Positions 53,488-62,257 of a stretch of 64,000 bases of DNA are shown piece by piece (the first letter of the stretch is position 1; each line of letters begins with the position of its first letter). A program made the position numbers and the translations under genes. The DNA is from CAYUJH01 sp964394585 (GTDB lineage: Bacteria; Bacteroidota; Bacteroidia; Cytophagales; Flammeovirgaceae). The DNA lies in the NCBI GenBank assembly GCA_964394585.1, contig CAYMYI010000006.1, forward strand, positions 1 to 64,000, given 5' to 3'. The notes beneath the pieces were generated by a model. That model did not search any database, had not been told where the DNA came from, and was given only the letters and a program-made list of their open reading frames with translations.

Positions 53488-55651
53488 AGTGCGATAACAA
53501 ACGCTTTTCGTGTGTTTCAAGGAGCTTCCAATACACTACCGGAATTTCTTGTACTGCTTTAGCAGAAAGGGTATAGAAAGAAGATGCTCTTTCTACAATT
53601 GCTTCTAGCTGATGCTGTTTCCCTAAAAGAACTGCATCGCCCCCAAAGAAATCGCCTTCTTGCAGAGTGAGGGAATCTTGCCCGTTTATGCGCAATCGTA
53701 CTTTGCCTGTTTTGAGGAAATACAGCGTTGGCTGGCGTTGTAGCGGTATGGTTTTTCCATCTTCCACAATGGTCTCTTGCATTTGACGTGCAGTTTTCAT
53801 CATAATTGGAAACGATACAATTTCGCCAAAAAGCCATGTGTTTTTTAAGAAAAGGATATGAGCTTCCATACGGTGTAGGGCATCGTACAAGCCATGTCGG
53901 TTCACAAAATCTTTATAGGCAGGCACCGGGATTTCCAACACATTGATATTACTTGCTGCCCAATACGTTTCTGAGGCTGCTTGCCCGTAGTATCCGTTAT
54001 AAAATCCTATGAGCGAGCCTGCTGAAAATGTTTGAATTCCTTCTACGCGCGAGTCGGCAAACCCTACCGAGCCGGTGAGCAACAAGTACACATGGCGTAC
54101 AGGGTCATCTTTTTTAAACAACATACTACCGGCGTTGAACTGCCGCATGGGTAGGTTGAGTAAATAGTTGATTTCGTGCTCAGGGATTTCCGGGAAATAG
54201 AATTTAAAATAGGTACGAGCGGCTTCTACTAAGTAGTTTTGCGAAGTGGGGATGAGTACATCGACCATTCCGAAGGCAGCGGAGGAACCAATTTCGCGCT
54301 GTTTGAGTGATAGAGGGACATCGGTATGTGCTAACACAATTTTTTCGGAGCGATCGCGCACATAGTCTTCGGCGAGTCCGTGGATAAGCCCCCCGCCAAC
54401 ATCAATTTTTTTAAGGTGTACCGGCGTTAGGTAAAGCGCTTTCATTTTCTCGTTCCATTCTTTGGAAAGTCGCCCTTTTTGAGTGTCGCCATTCGCAATT
54501 TGGTCCCACACGCTAAACGATACTGTATCGGCAAGGTGGGCATATACTTTGTACTCTTGTTCCCAACGTGCCCGAAAGAAGAAAATCGTGGTTTCCACCG
54601 GGTGAGGAGAGTAGTTGGGTTTTACTTCTAGCCCTTGGATATCGTTCCAAGTATCTGTTTTTAAATCATAAATATCGAAAAAGGTATCGAAGCTTTCATC
54701 GGATACGTTCATGAGCGCACAAAGCTTTTTGGCAACGGCGGCTCGTACGAGCGGGGTGGCATAGTATTTAAATCGGTGGTCAGAACGGGCTAAAGTGGTA
54801 AGGCCGGCAAAGTGGTCGTCGTGTGCATGAGTGTGGAAAATACCTTCTACTTCATTTACGCTGATGCCGAGGTAGTTAAGACTAGTCATGATGTTGGGTC
54901 CGGCATCTACCAAGTAGATTTTCCCTTGAAACATCACGATGCTCGACATACACGGTCGGTTGATATCCCAGCCATTGCCTTCTCCGGAGTGCACCACGGC
55001 AAAGTACTCTCTTGGCAACAGGTGATAGCTAAGTTTATAAGGTGCTTCGTATTTTTCTTCTGGTTTTAAGTTGAGGTCAACGGTAACGGCTTCGTCTTCA
55101 AAAGCTAGTTCGTATTTATTAAAGGCTTTGCGTTCGATAGAAACACCGTTGCGCAATTCTTTGGCTTGGTTGCCTACCACGCAGCGCTCTAAAAATGCTT
55201 CGGGGGGGGTTATTTTTCCAAACGAAAAGTAGAGTTTAATGCGCATGAGGTCTTCGGCAAGTTCTTCGCTTACCCCTGCGTCTACCATTTCTTCTTTCGA
55301 AGTAAGGCCGTAATTTCCACGATAAATGTAGTTTAATTGCGAGTTGACTTGTTCTTCTGTGCCAATAATCAATGGCAACGTTCCGTCGTTGTTGGGGTGG
55401 TTGGGGAGCAACTTCCCTTGTAAATACAACATTTGCATTACCGGAAACTCGGTGAGGTTCGAAAAACTCCCATTTTGGATTAACACATCGGAGAGCAAAA
55501 TGGCGTTAGGGCCAGTTTCGAAGGTAACTCCTTCGCGTGTAACAGCTTCTACCAGCCCTCGTTTTTTCAAGTGTTTGATGGCATCGGCAGGGCAACCACA
55601 TAATATATTTAAATCGGCATCGGGAATTTCTACCCAATACTTCTGCTGCAA
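53486..55651 (-). CDS. MBL-fold protein with two cyclic-nucleotide-binding domains; N-terminus interrupted at an assembly gap
   Basis: From the N-terminus: a domain of unknown type (about 10-215, with ILCGCPADAIKHLKKRGLV and TGPNAILLSD), a metallo-beta-lactamase domain (about 220-440) with the metal motif HTHAHDDHFAG, a linker, and two cyclic-nucleotide-binding folds: one (about 500-600) around FNAGSMLFKKDDPVRHVYLLLTG and a second (about 620-700) with TIPLQRQPTLYFLKTGKVRL and LQEGDFFGGDAVLLG. The HxHxDH metal motif could serve a cyclic phosphodiesterase or other hydrolase. The first codons (M at 55651) are probably not the true start: 20 more residues that fit the frame are coded at 55731-55792 beyond the gap. 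The class III cyclase gene lies upstream on the same strand. Confidence 0.8.
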   Translation of the reverse strand: MQQKYWVEIPDADLNILCGCPADAIKHLKKRGLVEAVTREGVTFETGPNAILLSDVLIQNGSFSNLTEFPVMQMLYLQGKLLPNHPNNDGTLPLIIGTEEQVNSQLNYIYRGNYGLTSKEEMVDAGVSEELAEDLMRIKLYFSFGKITPPEAFLERCVVGNQAKELRNGVSIERKAFNKYELAFEDEAVTVDLNLKPEEKYEAPYKLSYHLLPREYFAVVHSGEGNGWDINRPCMSSIVMFQGKIYLVDAGPNIMTSLNYLGISVNEVEGIFHTHAHDDHFAGLTTLARSDHRFKYYATPLVRAAVAKKLCALMNVSDESFDTFFDIYDLKTDTWNDIQGLEVKPNYSPHPVETTIFFFRARWEQEYKVYAHLADTVSFSVWDQIANGDTQKGRLSKEWNEKMKALYLTPVHLKKIDVGGGLIHGLAEDYVRDRSEKIVLAHTDVPLSLKQREIGSSAAFGMVDVLIPTSQNYLVEAARTYFKFYFPEIPEHEINYLLNLPMRQFNAGSMLFKKDDPVRHVYLLLTGSVGFADSRVEGIQTFSAGSLIGFYNGYYGQAASETYWAASNINVLEIPVPAYKDFVNRHGLYDALHRMEAHILFLKNTWLFGEIVSFPIMMKTARQMQETIVEDGKTIPLQRQPTLYFLKTGKVRLRINGQDSLTLQEGDFFGGDAVLLGKQHQLEAIVERASSFYTLSAKAVQEIPVVYWKLLETHEKRLLSH

Positions 55652-55718
55652 TCAGCAATTGATCGAAGGGGTCTTTATCTAGAGTATCATAATGCTTTTC
55701 TACGATTTCATCCCACTT
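55638..55718 (-). pseudogene. Fragment of a VapC-like PIN-domain toxin, misplaced at the assembly gap
   Basis: On the minus strand 55718-55638 codes for KWDEIVEKHYDTLDKDPFDQ and then LLIAAEV, the DPFDxLLIA hallmark near the C-terminus of PIN-domain (COG3744/VapC-type) proteins. It has no start and no N-terminus, and is bounded by 10 Ns and by a 17-nt repeat (GGAATTTCTACCCAATA at 55623-55639 and 55731-55747). It is most likely a piece of another locus put here by the assembler. Confidence 0.6.
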
Positions 55719-55720
55719 CA

Positions 55721-55730
55721 NNNNNNNNNN
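55721..55730. other. Assembly gap (10 N)
   Basis: Ten undetermined bases, a conventional fixed-size scaffold gap. It interrupts the 5' part of the MBL/CNB gene; a 17-nt direct repeat flanks the region, which suggests a false join at a repeated k-mer. Confidence 0.95.
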
Positions 55731-55792
55731 GGAATTTCTACCCAATATACTCCACTGGCAACTTTAATTTTTCTGATTTTTGAGAGAGCCAT
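55731..55792 (-). CDS. True N-terminus of the MBL/CNB protein (partial)
   Basis: ATG at 55792-55790 opens a frame that reads MALSKIRKIKVASGVYWVEI then P, running into the 17-nt repeat, and joins in frame to YWVEIPDADLN of the main part if 55640-55747 is removed. That deletion is 108 nt, so the gene reads through 768 codons before its stop. It is the best start for the gene; 92 nt separate it from the cyclase stop. Confidence 0.65.
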
Positions 55793-55884
55793 ATTGCTTG
55801 GTTAAGTAAGTTTCGGTTTAAAAGAGATAATGAATGGGGGTGTAGTAGGGTAACGTCAAGATTAAAGTTTCAGCATAGCGCATC

Positions 55885-57588
55885 TTAAACTATTGGCCCG
55901 TTTACAAAATACATATCAATTTCTCCTTTATTTTTTGCTTTGATTTTGCCGCGGTAGTTGCAGTAAAACTCGTGTTTGATATACTCATAGGTAGTTTCGG
56001 AAATATTAACGCGCCCTACCTCGCTGCTCGATTCCATACGAGCGGCAATATTTACGGCATCGCCCCATATATCGTAGGCAAATTTGCGTTTCCCTACTAC
56101 GCCAGCTACTACAGGGCCGGTATGAATGCCAACGCGCAGTTCAAATGGGGTTTCTCCTTTACTGAGTTTTTCTTCTTTACGCTGTAGCATGAACTCTTGC
56201 ATTTCGAGTCCGGCGCGTACAGCATCGAATGGGTTCGTTGTATTTTCAATGGGGATCCCGCCTGCACACATGTAAGCATCGCCAATGGTTTTGATTTTTT
56301 CCATGTTGTGGCGTTCCACGATATCGTCAAATTTAAGGAAGCAGTAATCTAACTCTAAGACGATTTTTTCGGGAGTGAGCTGCTCTGCGATTTTGGTAAA
56401 GCCTTTGAAATCGGTGAAGAGCACCGTTACCATCTCGTACGATTTGGGCGAAGCAAACCCGTACTCTTTCAGCTCTTCGGCAGTGGCCTTGGGTAAAATA
56501 TTTAAAAGCAGTTTCTCTGATTTTTCCTGCTCTACTTTCAGTTTTTCACTTTGTTCCTCAATTTCATGTTTTTGCTCTTCAATTTCTTGCTTTTGGTATA
56601 AAATTTCCGCGTTTTTTGCAGTTAGGCGTTTATTAGCTCTTTGTTGCCCAATGTAGGCAAATAATCCGATGACTAACACCAATACGGCAAGACCGGTAAT
56701 TCCGTAGAGGGCATAGTTTAGTTTTTCTTGTGCTTGTTTCTCTCGTTCTAATACGGCTTTTTCTCGTTCGAGCGAAGTTTTCTTTTCTTCAAGCAACAGT
56801 CTTTGTTCTTCCAATAGCTGGATTTGTTGCTGGTTTTCTTTGCTTTCTTGGCGGCTGTTGGCTTTCAAGCGTCTTATTTGTTCGTTTAGAGCCTCTTCGC
56901 GCTCTCGAGCTTCTTCTAATTCAAAAGAAATTGCCGAAGGGGTTAGGTTATCTGTACTGGTAGAAGAAGATACCGTAGGTCGGCTATTCCCGCCTCGTTT
57001 AAGCCGCGATAAGTAAATATTGGCATTTTTTTCATCGCCTTTTTTTCGGTAGAGCACCACAAACCGCCGGTAGTAATCCTCTTCATCGATAGCAATATTA
57101 TGCTTTTTTGCCGCACTTTGCGAGCGTTGTAGTACCCCTATGGCACTACCGATTGTACTGGCTTGTTTTGCAAATACATTGCTTAGTTCAGAAGTTGCTT
57201 GTACATACGTGTTCCAATCTCGATTTCTTTCTAAAATGGTAATGCTTTGGTTGTAGTAATTGATTGACTGCGCAGTGGTTTCGTTAAACTGCCCATAATG
57301 CTGCCCTAAGCGAAGTAGTGCTTTAGCCTCTAAAACCGTATTTCCTGCGCTTTTTGCATGCGATATGGCTTGTGTGTAATAATCGATTACCTTTTTATAG
57401 TTGCGTTCTCCTTGTGGTAATTGTAAGTAGCTGTCGGCAATTTGAATGGCAGTTTGGGCAGCTTCTGCAAGCTTTTTCTCCTTGAGTTGTTGGCCATATT
57501 GCTGCTCTAATTGGGCAAAATCTTGAGCCCACAGCGAGCAAGTATAAAGCAGCAACAACAAAGTCCATAGCGTAGAAAAATGGCGCAT
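55885..57588 (-). CDS. TPR-TM-coiled-coil class III adenylate cyclase, 567 aa
   Basis: The signal peptide ends near LWAQ. About four TPR-like repeats (25-200) are followed by a coiled coil (225-290), one TM helix (about 293-315), a second coiled coil (320-370) and a class III cyclase domain (about 385-555). Seen in the domain: metal-site FTDFKGFT and KTIGDAYM, substrate-selecting Lys in EKIKTIG and Asp in YDIWGDAVN (the pair typical of ATP rather than GTP), and the transition-state Arg in NIAARMESS. It should make cAMP in the cytoplasm. The MBL/CNB gene follows in the same direction. Input domains resemble the SpoIIE phosphatase at 39351-41501. Confidence 0.92.
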   Translation of the reverse strand: MRHFSTLWTLLLLLYTCSLWAQDFAQLEQQYGQQLKEKKLAEAAQTAIQIADSYLQLPQGERNYKKVIDYYTQAISHAKSAGNTVLEAKALLRLGQHYGQFNETTAQSINYYNQSITILERNRDWNTYVQATSELSNVFAKQASTIGSAIGVLQRSQSAAKKHNIAIDEEDYYRRFVVLYRKKGDEKNANIYLSRLKRGGNSRPTVSSSTSTDNLTPSAISFELEEAREREEALNEQIRRLKANSRQESKENQQQIQLLEEQRLLLEEKKTSLEREKAVLEREKQAQEKLNYALYGITGLAVLVLVIGLFAYIGQQRANKRLTAKNAEILYQKQEIEEQKHEIEEQSEKLKVEQEKSEKLLLNILPKATAEELKEYGFASPKSYEMVTVLFTDFKGFTKIAEQLTPEKIVLELDYCFLKFDDIVERHNMEKIKTIGDAYMCAGGIPIENTTNPFDAVRAGLEMQEFMLQRKEEKLSKGETPFELRVGIHTGPVVAGVVGKRKFAYDIWGDAVNIAARMESSSEVGRVNISETTYEYIKHEFYCNYRGKIKAKNKGEIDMYFVNGPIV

Positions 57589-57861
57589 AGCATTAGGTTT
57601 TTAAAGGCGGTATGGTAACGAATGTACTCAATTCAGTTCGAATGTATTCTTTTCATAAAAGAAAGAAAAGGCGTGAGTTAACACAAAAGGTTTGGGGTAA
57701 ACCGTTGCCTTTTAGTGCTCAGTTGGGCTAACCAATGCAATTTAGTAGTTTTACAAGATAGGCAATACCCAAAAAAGGGAAGAAACTGTCGCAATTGTTC
57801 GTCAATTTAATCGGCGCAATTGCATTTGTGCCAAGTTTGTAACTAACTCTCAACAAATCTT

Positions 57862-58932
57862 ATGAATAAAGAAGCAAAGAAATTTTTGTACCAGTACTTA
57901 AACAACGCCTCTCCTACAGGATCTGAAGCCGAAGGGCAGAAAATCTGGCTGGAATACCTTAAACCCTTTGTGGACGATTATTTTACCGATGTGTACGGAA
58001 CTGCCGTAGGCGTTATCAACCCTGATGCCCCCTATAAAGTAGTGATCGAAGCCCATGCCGATGAAATTGCCTGGATGGTCAACTACATTGATAAAAGCGG
58101 CTATATCTATGTGGTTCGTAATGGAGGGTCTGACCATCAGATAGCTCCTTCTATGCGTGTGAATGTCCATACTGATAAGGGGATTATCCCAGGAATTTTT
58201 GGTTGGCCAGCTATCCACGTGCGCGACCGTGTGAAAGAACCACAACCGAGTATGGAAAATATTTTTGTGGATGTAGGAGCAACTTCAAAAGAAGAAGTAG
58301 AAAAAATGGGGATTCACGTGGGAACCAATATCACTTTTCAAGACACCCTTACCGAGCTGAATGATACGTTTTTTACAGGGCGAGCTCTCGATAATCGGAT
58401 TGGGGGGTATATGATTGCCCAAGTAGCTCGTAAACTGTTTAAAAATAAAGTGGAATTGCCCTTTGGGTTGTATATCGTAAACTCAGTGCAAGAGGAGATT
58501 GGGCTGCGTGGCGCAGAAATGATAGCCAATCGCATTAATCCCGATGTAGCTATCATAACCGACGTATGCCACCACACCACTTCGCCTATGTATGATACAA
58601 AGCGTGATGGTGAAACAGAATGTGGCAAGGGACCAGTGCTTACTCATGGACCGGCTGTTCAGGGGAACTTGCTTAAAATGATTACCAAAGTAGCAGAAGA
58701 GCATAAGATTCCTTTCCAACGCAATACTGCGACGCGTGGTACTGGTACTGATACCGACGCCTTCGCCTACTCGAACAATGGTGTAGCCTCTGCGCTAATT
58801 TCATTGCCACTAAAATATATGCATACTACAGTGGAATCGGCGCACAAAGACGACATCAAAAACTTAATCAACCTTATATATGCGGTGGTATGCCAAATAC
58901 CCTCAGGTTACGACTTTCGTTATATTCAATAA
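57862..58932 (+). CDS. M42-family metallo-aminopeptidase, 356 aa
   Basis: A di-zinc aminopeptidase of the FrvX/PepA-like group. Metal ligands and active-site residues seen: VVIEAHADEIAWM, FFTGRALDNRIGG, NSVQEEIGLRGAEM, AIITDVCHHTTSP and MHTTVESAHKDD. Usual length. It probably trims peptides in the cytoplasm. It stands alone; a long hairpin ends the transcript at 58957-58991. Confidence 0.93.
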   Translation: MNKEAKKFLYQYLNNASPTGSEAEGQKIWLEYLKPFVDDYFTDVYGTAVGVINPDAPYKVVIEAHADEIAWMVNYIDKSGYIYVVRNGGSDHQIAPSMRVNVHTDKGIIPGIFGWPAIHVRDRVKEPQPSMENIFVDVGATSKEEVEKMGIHVGTNITFQDTLTELNDTFFTGRALDNRIGGYMIAQVARKLFKNKVELPFGLYIVNSVQEEIGLRGAEMIANRINPDVAIITDVCHHTTSPMYDTKRDGETECGKGPVLTHGPAVQGNLLKMITKVAEEHKIPFQRNTATRGTGTDTDAFAYSNNGVASALISLPLKYMHTTVESAHKDDIKNLINLIYAVVCQIPSGYDFRYIQ

Positions 58933-58956
58933 GTAAACATAAAAAAACAGGCGATA

Positions 58957-58991
58957 AAAAAGCGCGCTGAAATTATTTCAGCGCGCTTTTT
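58957..58991. terminator. Bidirectional terminator between M42 and PH-domain genes
   Basis: A 16-bp stem (AAAAAGCGCGCTGAAA at 58957-58972 with its complement at 58976-58991) with a 3-nt loop and A/T runs on both sides. Confidence 0.93.
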
Positions 58992-59009
58992 AGCTATTTG
59001 TGAAATCTA

Positions 59010-59444
59010 CTAGGCAGCAGCATGGTCTTTTACGATAATGGATTGATTGAGGCTCAATAAATCAGTGATGAGCGCTTCGTTGTTTTCCGGGGCGATGTAT
59101 ATTTCGCTATACTGATTATAACGAATGATTAACCCTTTCCCGGAAAGTGCAGGTTTAATACCACTATACATTGTTTTCCCTTTAATAATTTCACGGATTT
59201 TACTGATTTCGATTTCCCCTTTCAAAAAAGCAGAGCGATAGGTTAATTTCCCTTGATCAATGGCGTATGAAGTATCTACGTACGTCCAGATAATAATAAA
59301 CATAGGGGTGATTAAAGGGGCGAGCATCCAAGGTTTCGCTACAAATGCTTGAGGATATAAGGCTAAAATAAGGACAGGAAGTAAGAGGATTCCCACGAAA
59401 ATATAATGGATAGCGCCCTTACGTTTCGCTGGATATTTTTTCAT
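59010..59444 (-). CDS. Membrane PH-domain-like protein, 144 aa
   Basis: Two TM helices (about 12-31 and 38-57) and a C-terminal bPH-type beta domain (about 65-135) with AIDQGKLTYRSAFLKGEIEIS and IREIIKGK. It fits the small bacterial PH (SunI/YnzG-like) layout. Function unknown. It is not tied to its neighbours by spacing. Confidence 0.7.
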   Translation of the reverse strand: MKKYPAKRKGAIHYIFVGILLLPVLILALYPQAFVAKPWMLAPLITPMFIIIWTYVDTSYAIDQGKLTYRSAFLKGEIEISKIREIIKGKTMYSGIKPALSGKGLIIRYNQYSEIYIAPENNEALITDLLSLNQSIIVKDHAAA

Positions 59445-59484
59445 GTTGTTTAGTTTAATATTGTAGATAATACCATATATACGA

Positions 59485-61191
59485 CTACTTAATCAAGATA
59501 GGTACATTCTTTTGCAAATAATTGTGAGTAACCAGCAAAAAATAATACCCCGAAGGTGTCGAGGGTAAAGCGAGAGGCTTTTGCAAATCTTTAGGGGTAA
59601 GTTTCCACTCAGTAATGGTTTTCCCTTGCATATCAATCAGTTTGAGTGCTACCGGAGCTGTATCATGCATAGGAAAGTTAGCAAACTGTATATACGATTG
59701 AGTCGGGTTGGGATACACCTCAAATTCACTAAGTGTTGTATTCAAAGGGGTATGGGTAGAAGTAATGCCTAACAAATTGAACAGTGCTTCTGCATTAAGC
59801 CTTCCGTGCCCATAGTATATATCGAAGCCGGGAGTATCTTCTCCGGCAAAGCCGATACGGTCTTCGGCAGTATTGTGCATAGCCTCGGTGATTTCGGCAA
59901 TGGTGAGCGATGGCTGTGCCGCACGTACTAGTGAAGCTACGCCTGCAACGTACGGTGCTGCTTGGGATGTTCCGCCCCAATACGTGCCATAATTATTATT
60001 GTCGAGGTGGCTTAAACCGTAAATAAAGTTTCCCGGAGCTACAAGGTTGATATGCGAACCATAATTAGAACCGCTTTCTTCGTCCCAAAAGAAAGGGGAA
60101 GCCCGGGTATCATTGGGGTTGGTCGCACCCACAGCAAAAACCCCTTGGTAGGCTGCAGGGTAATATGGCTCATCGGTGTTTTCATTCATCATACAGGCAA
60201 CCACGAACACATCGTTATCAATGGCGTATTGTACAGCATCGCGAAGCCCCTGAGAGAAACTATCGCCACCCAACGATAGGTTAATTACATCGGCACCTTG
60301 ATCTACTGCGTATAAAATCGCATCGATCCACCAGGAGTAGAATCCTTTGTTCTCCTCATTTAACACCTTGCAAACTAATATTTTTGCATTCCAATCTACA
60401 CCGGCATATCCAAGATTATTATTACCGGTAGCAGCGGCTATCCCTGCTACATTCGTACCATGCCCGTGGTCGTCGGTAATATCGTTGTCATCGTAAGCGA
60501 AGTTCCACCCCTGCGTATCGTCGATATACCCATTTCCATCGTCATCAATACCATTTTCGGGAGTTTCGGCAGTATTTACCCAGATACGGTTCTCAAATTC
60601 AGGGTGGTCGGGTTTTATACCAGAGTCGAGTATAGCCAATGTAATGGTTGGGCTACCTTGCGTAGCGTTCCAAACTGCTTCAATATTAATATCGGCGCCG
60701 GGTTTGGCAGTTTGTGGTGCTCGGTTAAACGAGCCATCATTTTTAAGACCCCATTGTCGGCTGAAAAGCGAATCGTTAGGGAGTGCTTGCGGGGTAAACC
60801 GTTTACCGCCTCCTTCTCCTAAGTAATCGGGTTCGGCATAGAGTACCTCGGGCAATGCCTCATAGGCTTGGCAAAGTGTTTTTATGGAGTGCGACTTACC
60901 AAAAGTAAGTGTAAGCAACAACGGGGTTTGCGTAGTGTTGTTTCGTTTGGTAAGGGTATTCCGTAACCGATGCAGCCCCTCTACTTGGGTACATCCATAA
61001 ACTTTTTGCAAAGAATCGAGTGAGGGAGTACCGAATAACAACGTGCCATTTTTTAATTGCTTTGGGGCGAGGGGAGTGGCGTCATCAAGTCGTATGATGA
61101 TCCGTTGCGATTCCTGATTTTGGGCAAATACTTGAGGAAATATAGCAATAATGGGCAGCAAAAGCAGGGAATAGTATAATAGCGTTTTCAT
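59485..61191 (-). CDS. Subtilisin-like serine protease (S8) with T9SS type A sorting domain, 568 aa
   Basis: A signal peptide (MKTLLYYSLLLLPIIAIFPQ to FAQ) and an I9-like pro-region (about 25-125: LAPKQLKNGTLLFGTPSLDS) precede the S8 domain (about 150-470). The triad is Asp in LAILDSGIKPDHPEF, His in DDHGHGTNVAGIAAA and Ser in GGTSQAAPYVAGVA; the oxyanion Asn lies in VACMMNENTDE. The last 80 residues are a type A sorting domain (EVYPNPTQSYIQF, GYYFLLVTH, PILIK). Secreted and surface-attached. I chose ATG 61191; the frame runs to 61254 but adds a second hydrophobic run before the signal. Confidence 0.92.
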   Translation of the reverse strand: MKTLLYYSLLLLPIIAIFPQVFAQNQESQRIIIRLDDATPLAPKQLKNGTLLFGTPSLDSLQKVYGCTQVEGLHRLRNTLTKRNNTTQTPLLLTLTFGKSHSIKTLCQAYEALPEVLYAEPDYLGEGGGKRFTPQALPNDSLFSRQWGLKNDGSFNRAPQTAKPGADINIEAVWNATQGSPTITLAILDSGIKPDHPEFENRIWVNTAETPENGIDDDGNGYIDDTQGWNFAYDDNDITDDHGHGTNVAGIAAATGNNNLGYAGVDWNAKILVCKVLNEENKGFYSWWIDAILYAVDQGADVINLSLGGDSFSQGLRDAVQYAIDNDVFVVACMMNENTDEPYYPAAYQGVFAVGATNPNDTRASPFFWDEESGSNYGSHINLVAPGNFIYGLSHLDNNNYGTYWGGTSQAAPYVAGVASLVRAAQPSLTIAEITEAMHNTAEDRIGFAGEDTPGFDIYYGHGRLNAEALFNLLGITSTHTPLNTTLSEFEVYPNPTQSYIQFANFPMHDTAPVALKLIDMQGKTITEWKLTPKDLQKPLALPSTPSGYYFLLVTHNYLQKNVPILIK

Positions 61192-61419
61192 AGCGGGTAT
61201 TTTGATTTGTAAGTAAAGAGTTGAGTAAAAATAGATAAGTACAAGTAAAAACAACGCGTATTTTTTAATGAGAGGTTCAATGAATCGACTTGTGGCATCG
61301 TTATAAAATCAACAGCTCACACGCTTTTGCACCAAGAAGTTAAGAACCGAGCTAAAAATGAGCTGTAAGAATAGTAGAATTTTGTACAATCGTTTTATGT
61401 ACTGCTAAACCTCCTCCGT

Positions 61420-62172
61420 ATGAAGATTAAAAAAATACTACTCGTAATGGCAATGGAGCACGAAGCTTCACCCTTAATCCAAGCCCTTTCGTTTTCTGAA
61501 CAACCTCCTTTTAACGATTACCTTCCGCAGCGAATTTTTCATAAGAAACACCAAAATACGGATATTTGGTTGGTGGTAAATGGGAAAGATCCTGTACATG
61601 GTACTGACTGCGTAGGATCGCAGCCTGCTGTTCTTTCCACTACATTAGGCATTCAGCATTTTAAGCCCGATTTAGTGATAAGCCTAGGAACCGCAGGAGG
61701 ACGTTATATGCATGGTGGTCGTGTTGGTGAAGTGTACGTGAGCGATAACCCTCTGTATTTTCACGATCGTATCATTCCTATTCCTGGGTTCGATGTATAT
61801 GGTAATGGAGGGTATGCTTCTGCGGATGTTTCGCAACTTGCCAAAGACCTAGGTCTGAAACAAGGAGTGTTTTCAAGTGGGGATTCGCTCTATCATTCTC
61901 AGGAAACTCAAGAAGTATTTGATGCCCACGATGCGGTAATCAAAGAAATGGAAGCTGCTTCTGTGGCTTGGGTTTCTCAAATGTTCCAAGTTCCCTTTTT
62001 TGGCATAAAAGTTATCAGCGATTTAATTGATACGGATATACCGGCAGGTGAGCAGTTTTTAAGCCATTTTGATAATGCAACCGGGCTTTTGAAAGATAAA
62101 ATGATAGAGGTGCTCGATTATTTATCGGAAAAGAGCATTGCCGAATTAGGGCAGCCTATGGTAACCAATTAA
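61420..62172 (+). CDS. Nucleosidase of the phosphorylase superfamily (MTA/SAH nucleosidase-like), 250 aa
   Basis: PNP/UDP superfamily motifs: ILLVMAMEHEASPLI at the N-terminus, PDLVISLGTAGGRYMHGG (phosphate/ribose site), and VIKEMEAASVAWV with VISDLIDTD (the purine-binding Glu/Asp region). The layout is like MTA/SAH nucleosidases, though the sequence is divergent and the substrate could be another nucleoside. It stands alone. Confidence 0.82.
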   Translation: MKIKKILLVMAMEHEASPLIQALSFSEQPPFNDYLPQRIFHKKHQNTDIWLVVNGKDPVHGTDCVGSQPAVLSTTLGIQHFKPDLVISLGTAGGRYMHGGRVGEVYVSDNPLYFHDRIIPIPGFDVYGNGGYASADVSQLAKDLGLKQGVFSSGDSLYHSQETQEVFDAHDAVIKEMEAASVAWVSQMFQVPFFGIKVISDLIDTDIPAGEQFLSHFDNATGLLKDKMIEVLDYLSEKSIAELGQPMVTN

Positions 62173-62198
62173 TGAAATAGACAGGCTTTAGATATCCA

Positions 62199-62232
62199 AA
62201 AAAGGCGACTGTTTCGATAGCAGTCGCCTTTT
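62199..62232. terminator. Bidirectional terminator between nucleosidase gene and glnS
   Basis: A 12-bp stem (AAAAGGCGACTG 62200-62211 with CAGTCGCCTTTT 62221-62232) with a 9-nt loop, in the convergent space between the two genes. Confidence 0.9.
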
Positions 62233-62257
62233 GCTTGTATGAAAGGGGGGATCCCGC

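Noticed and set aside
55506..55745. A minus-strand frame through the N run that reads the PIN motif and then runs across the MBL gene in another frame
   Set aside because: Its 5' part is the misplaced PIN fragment and its 3' part is out of frame with the conserved MBL protein; it is not a real gene as a whole.
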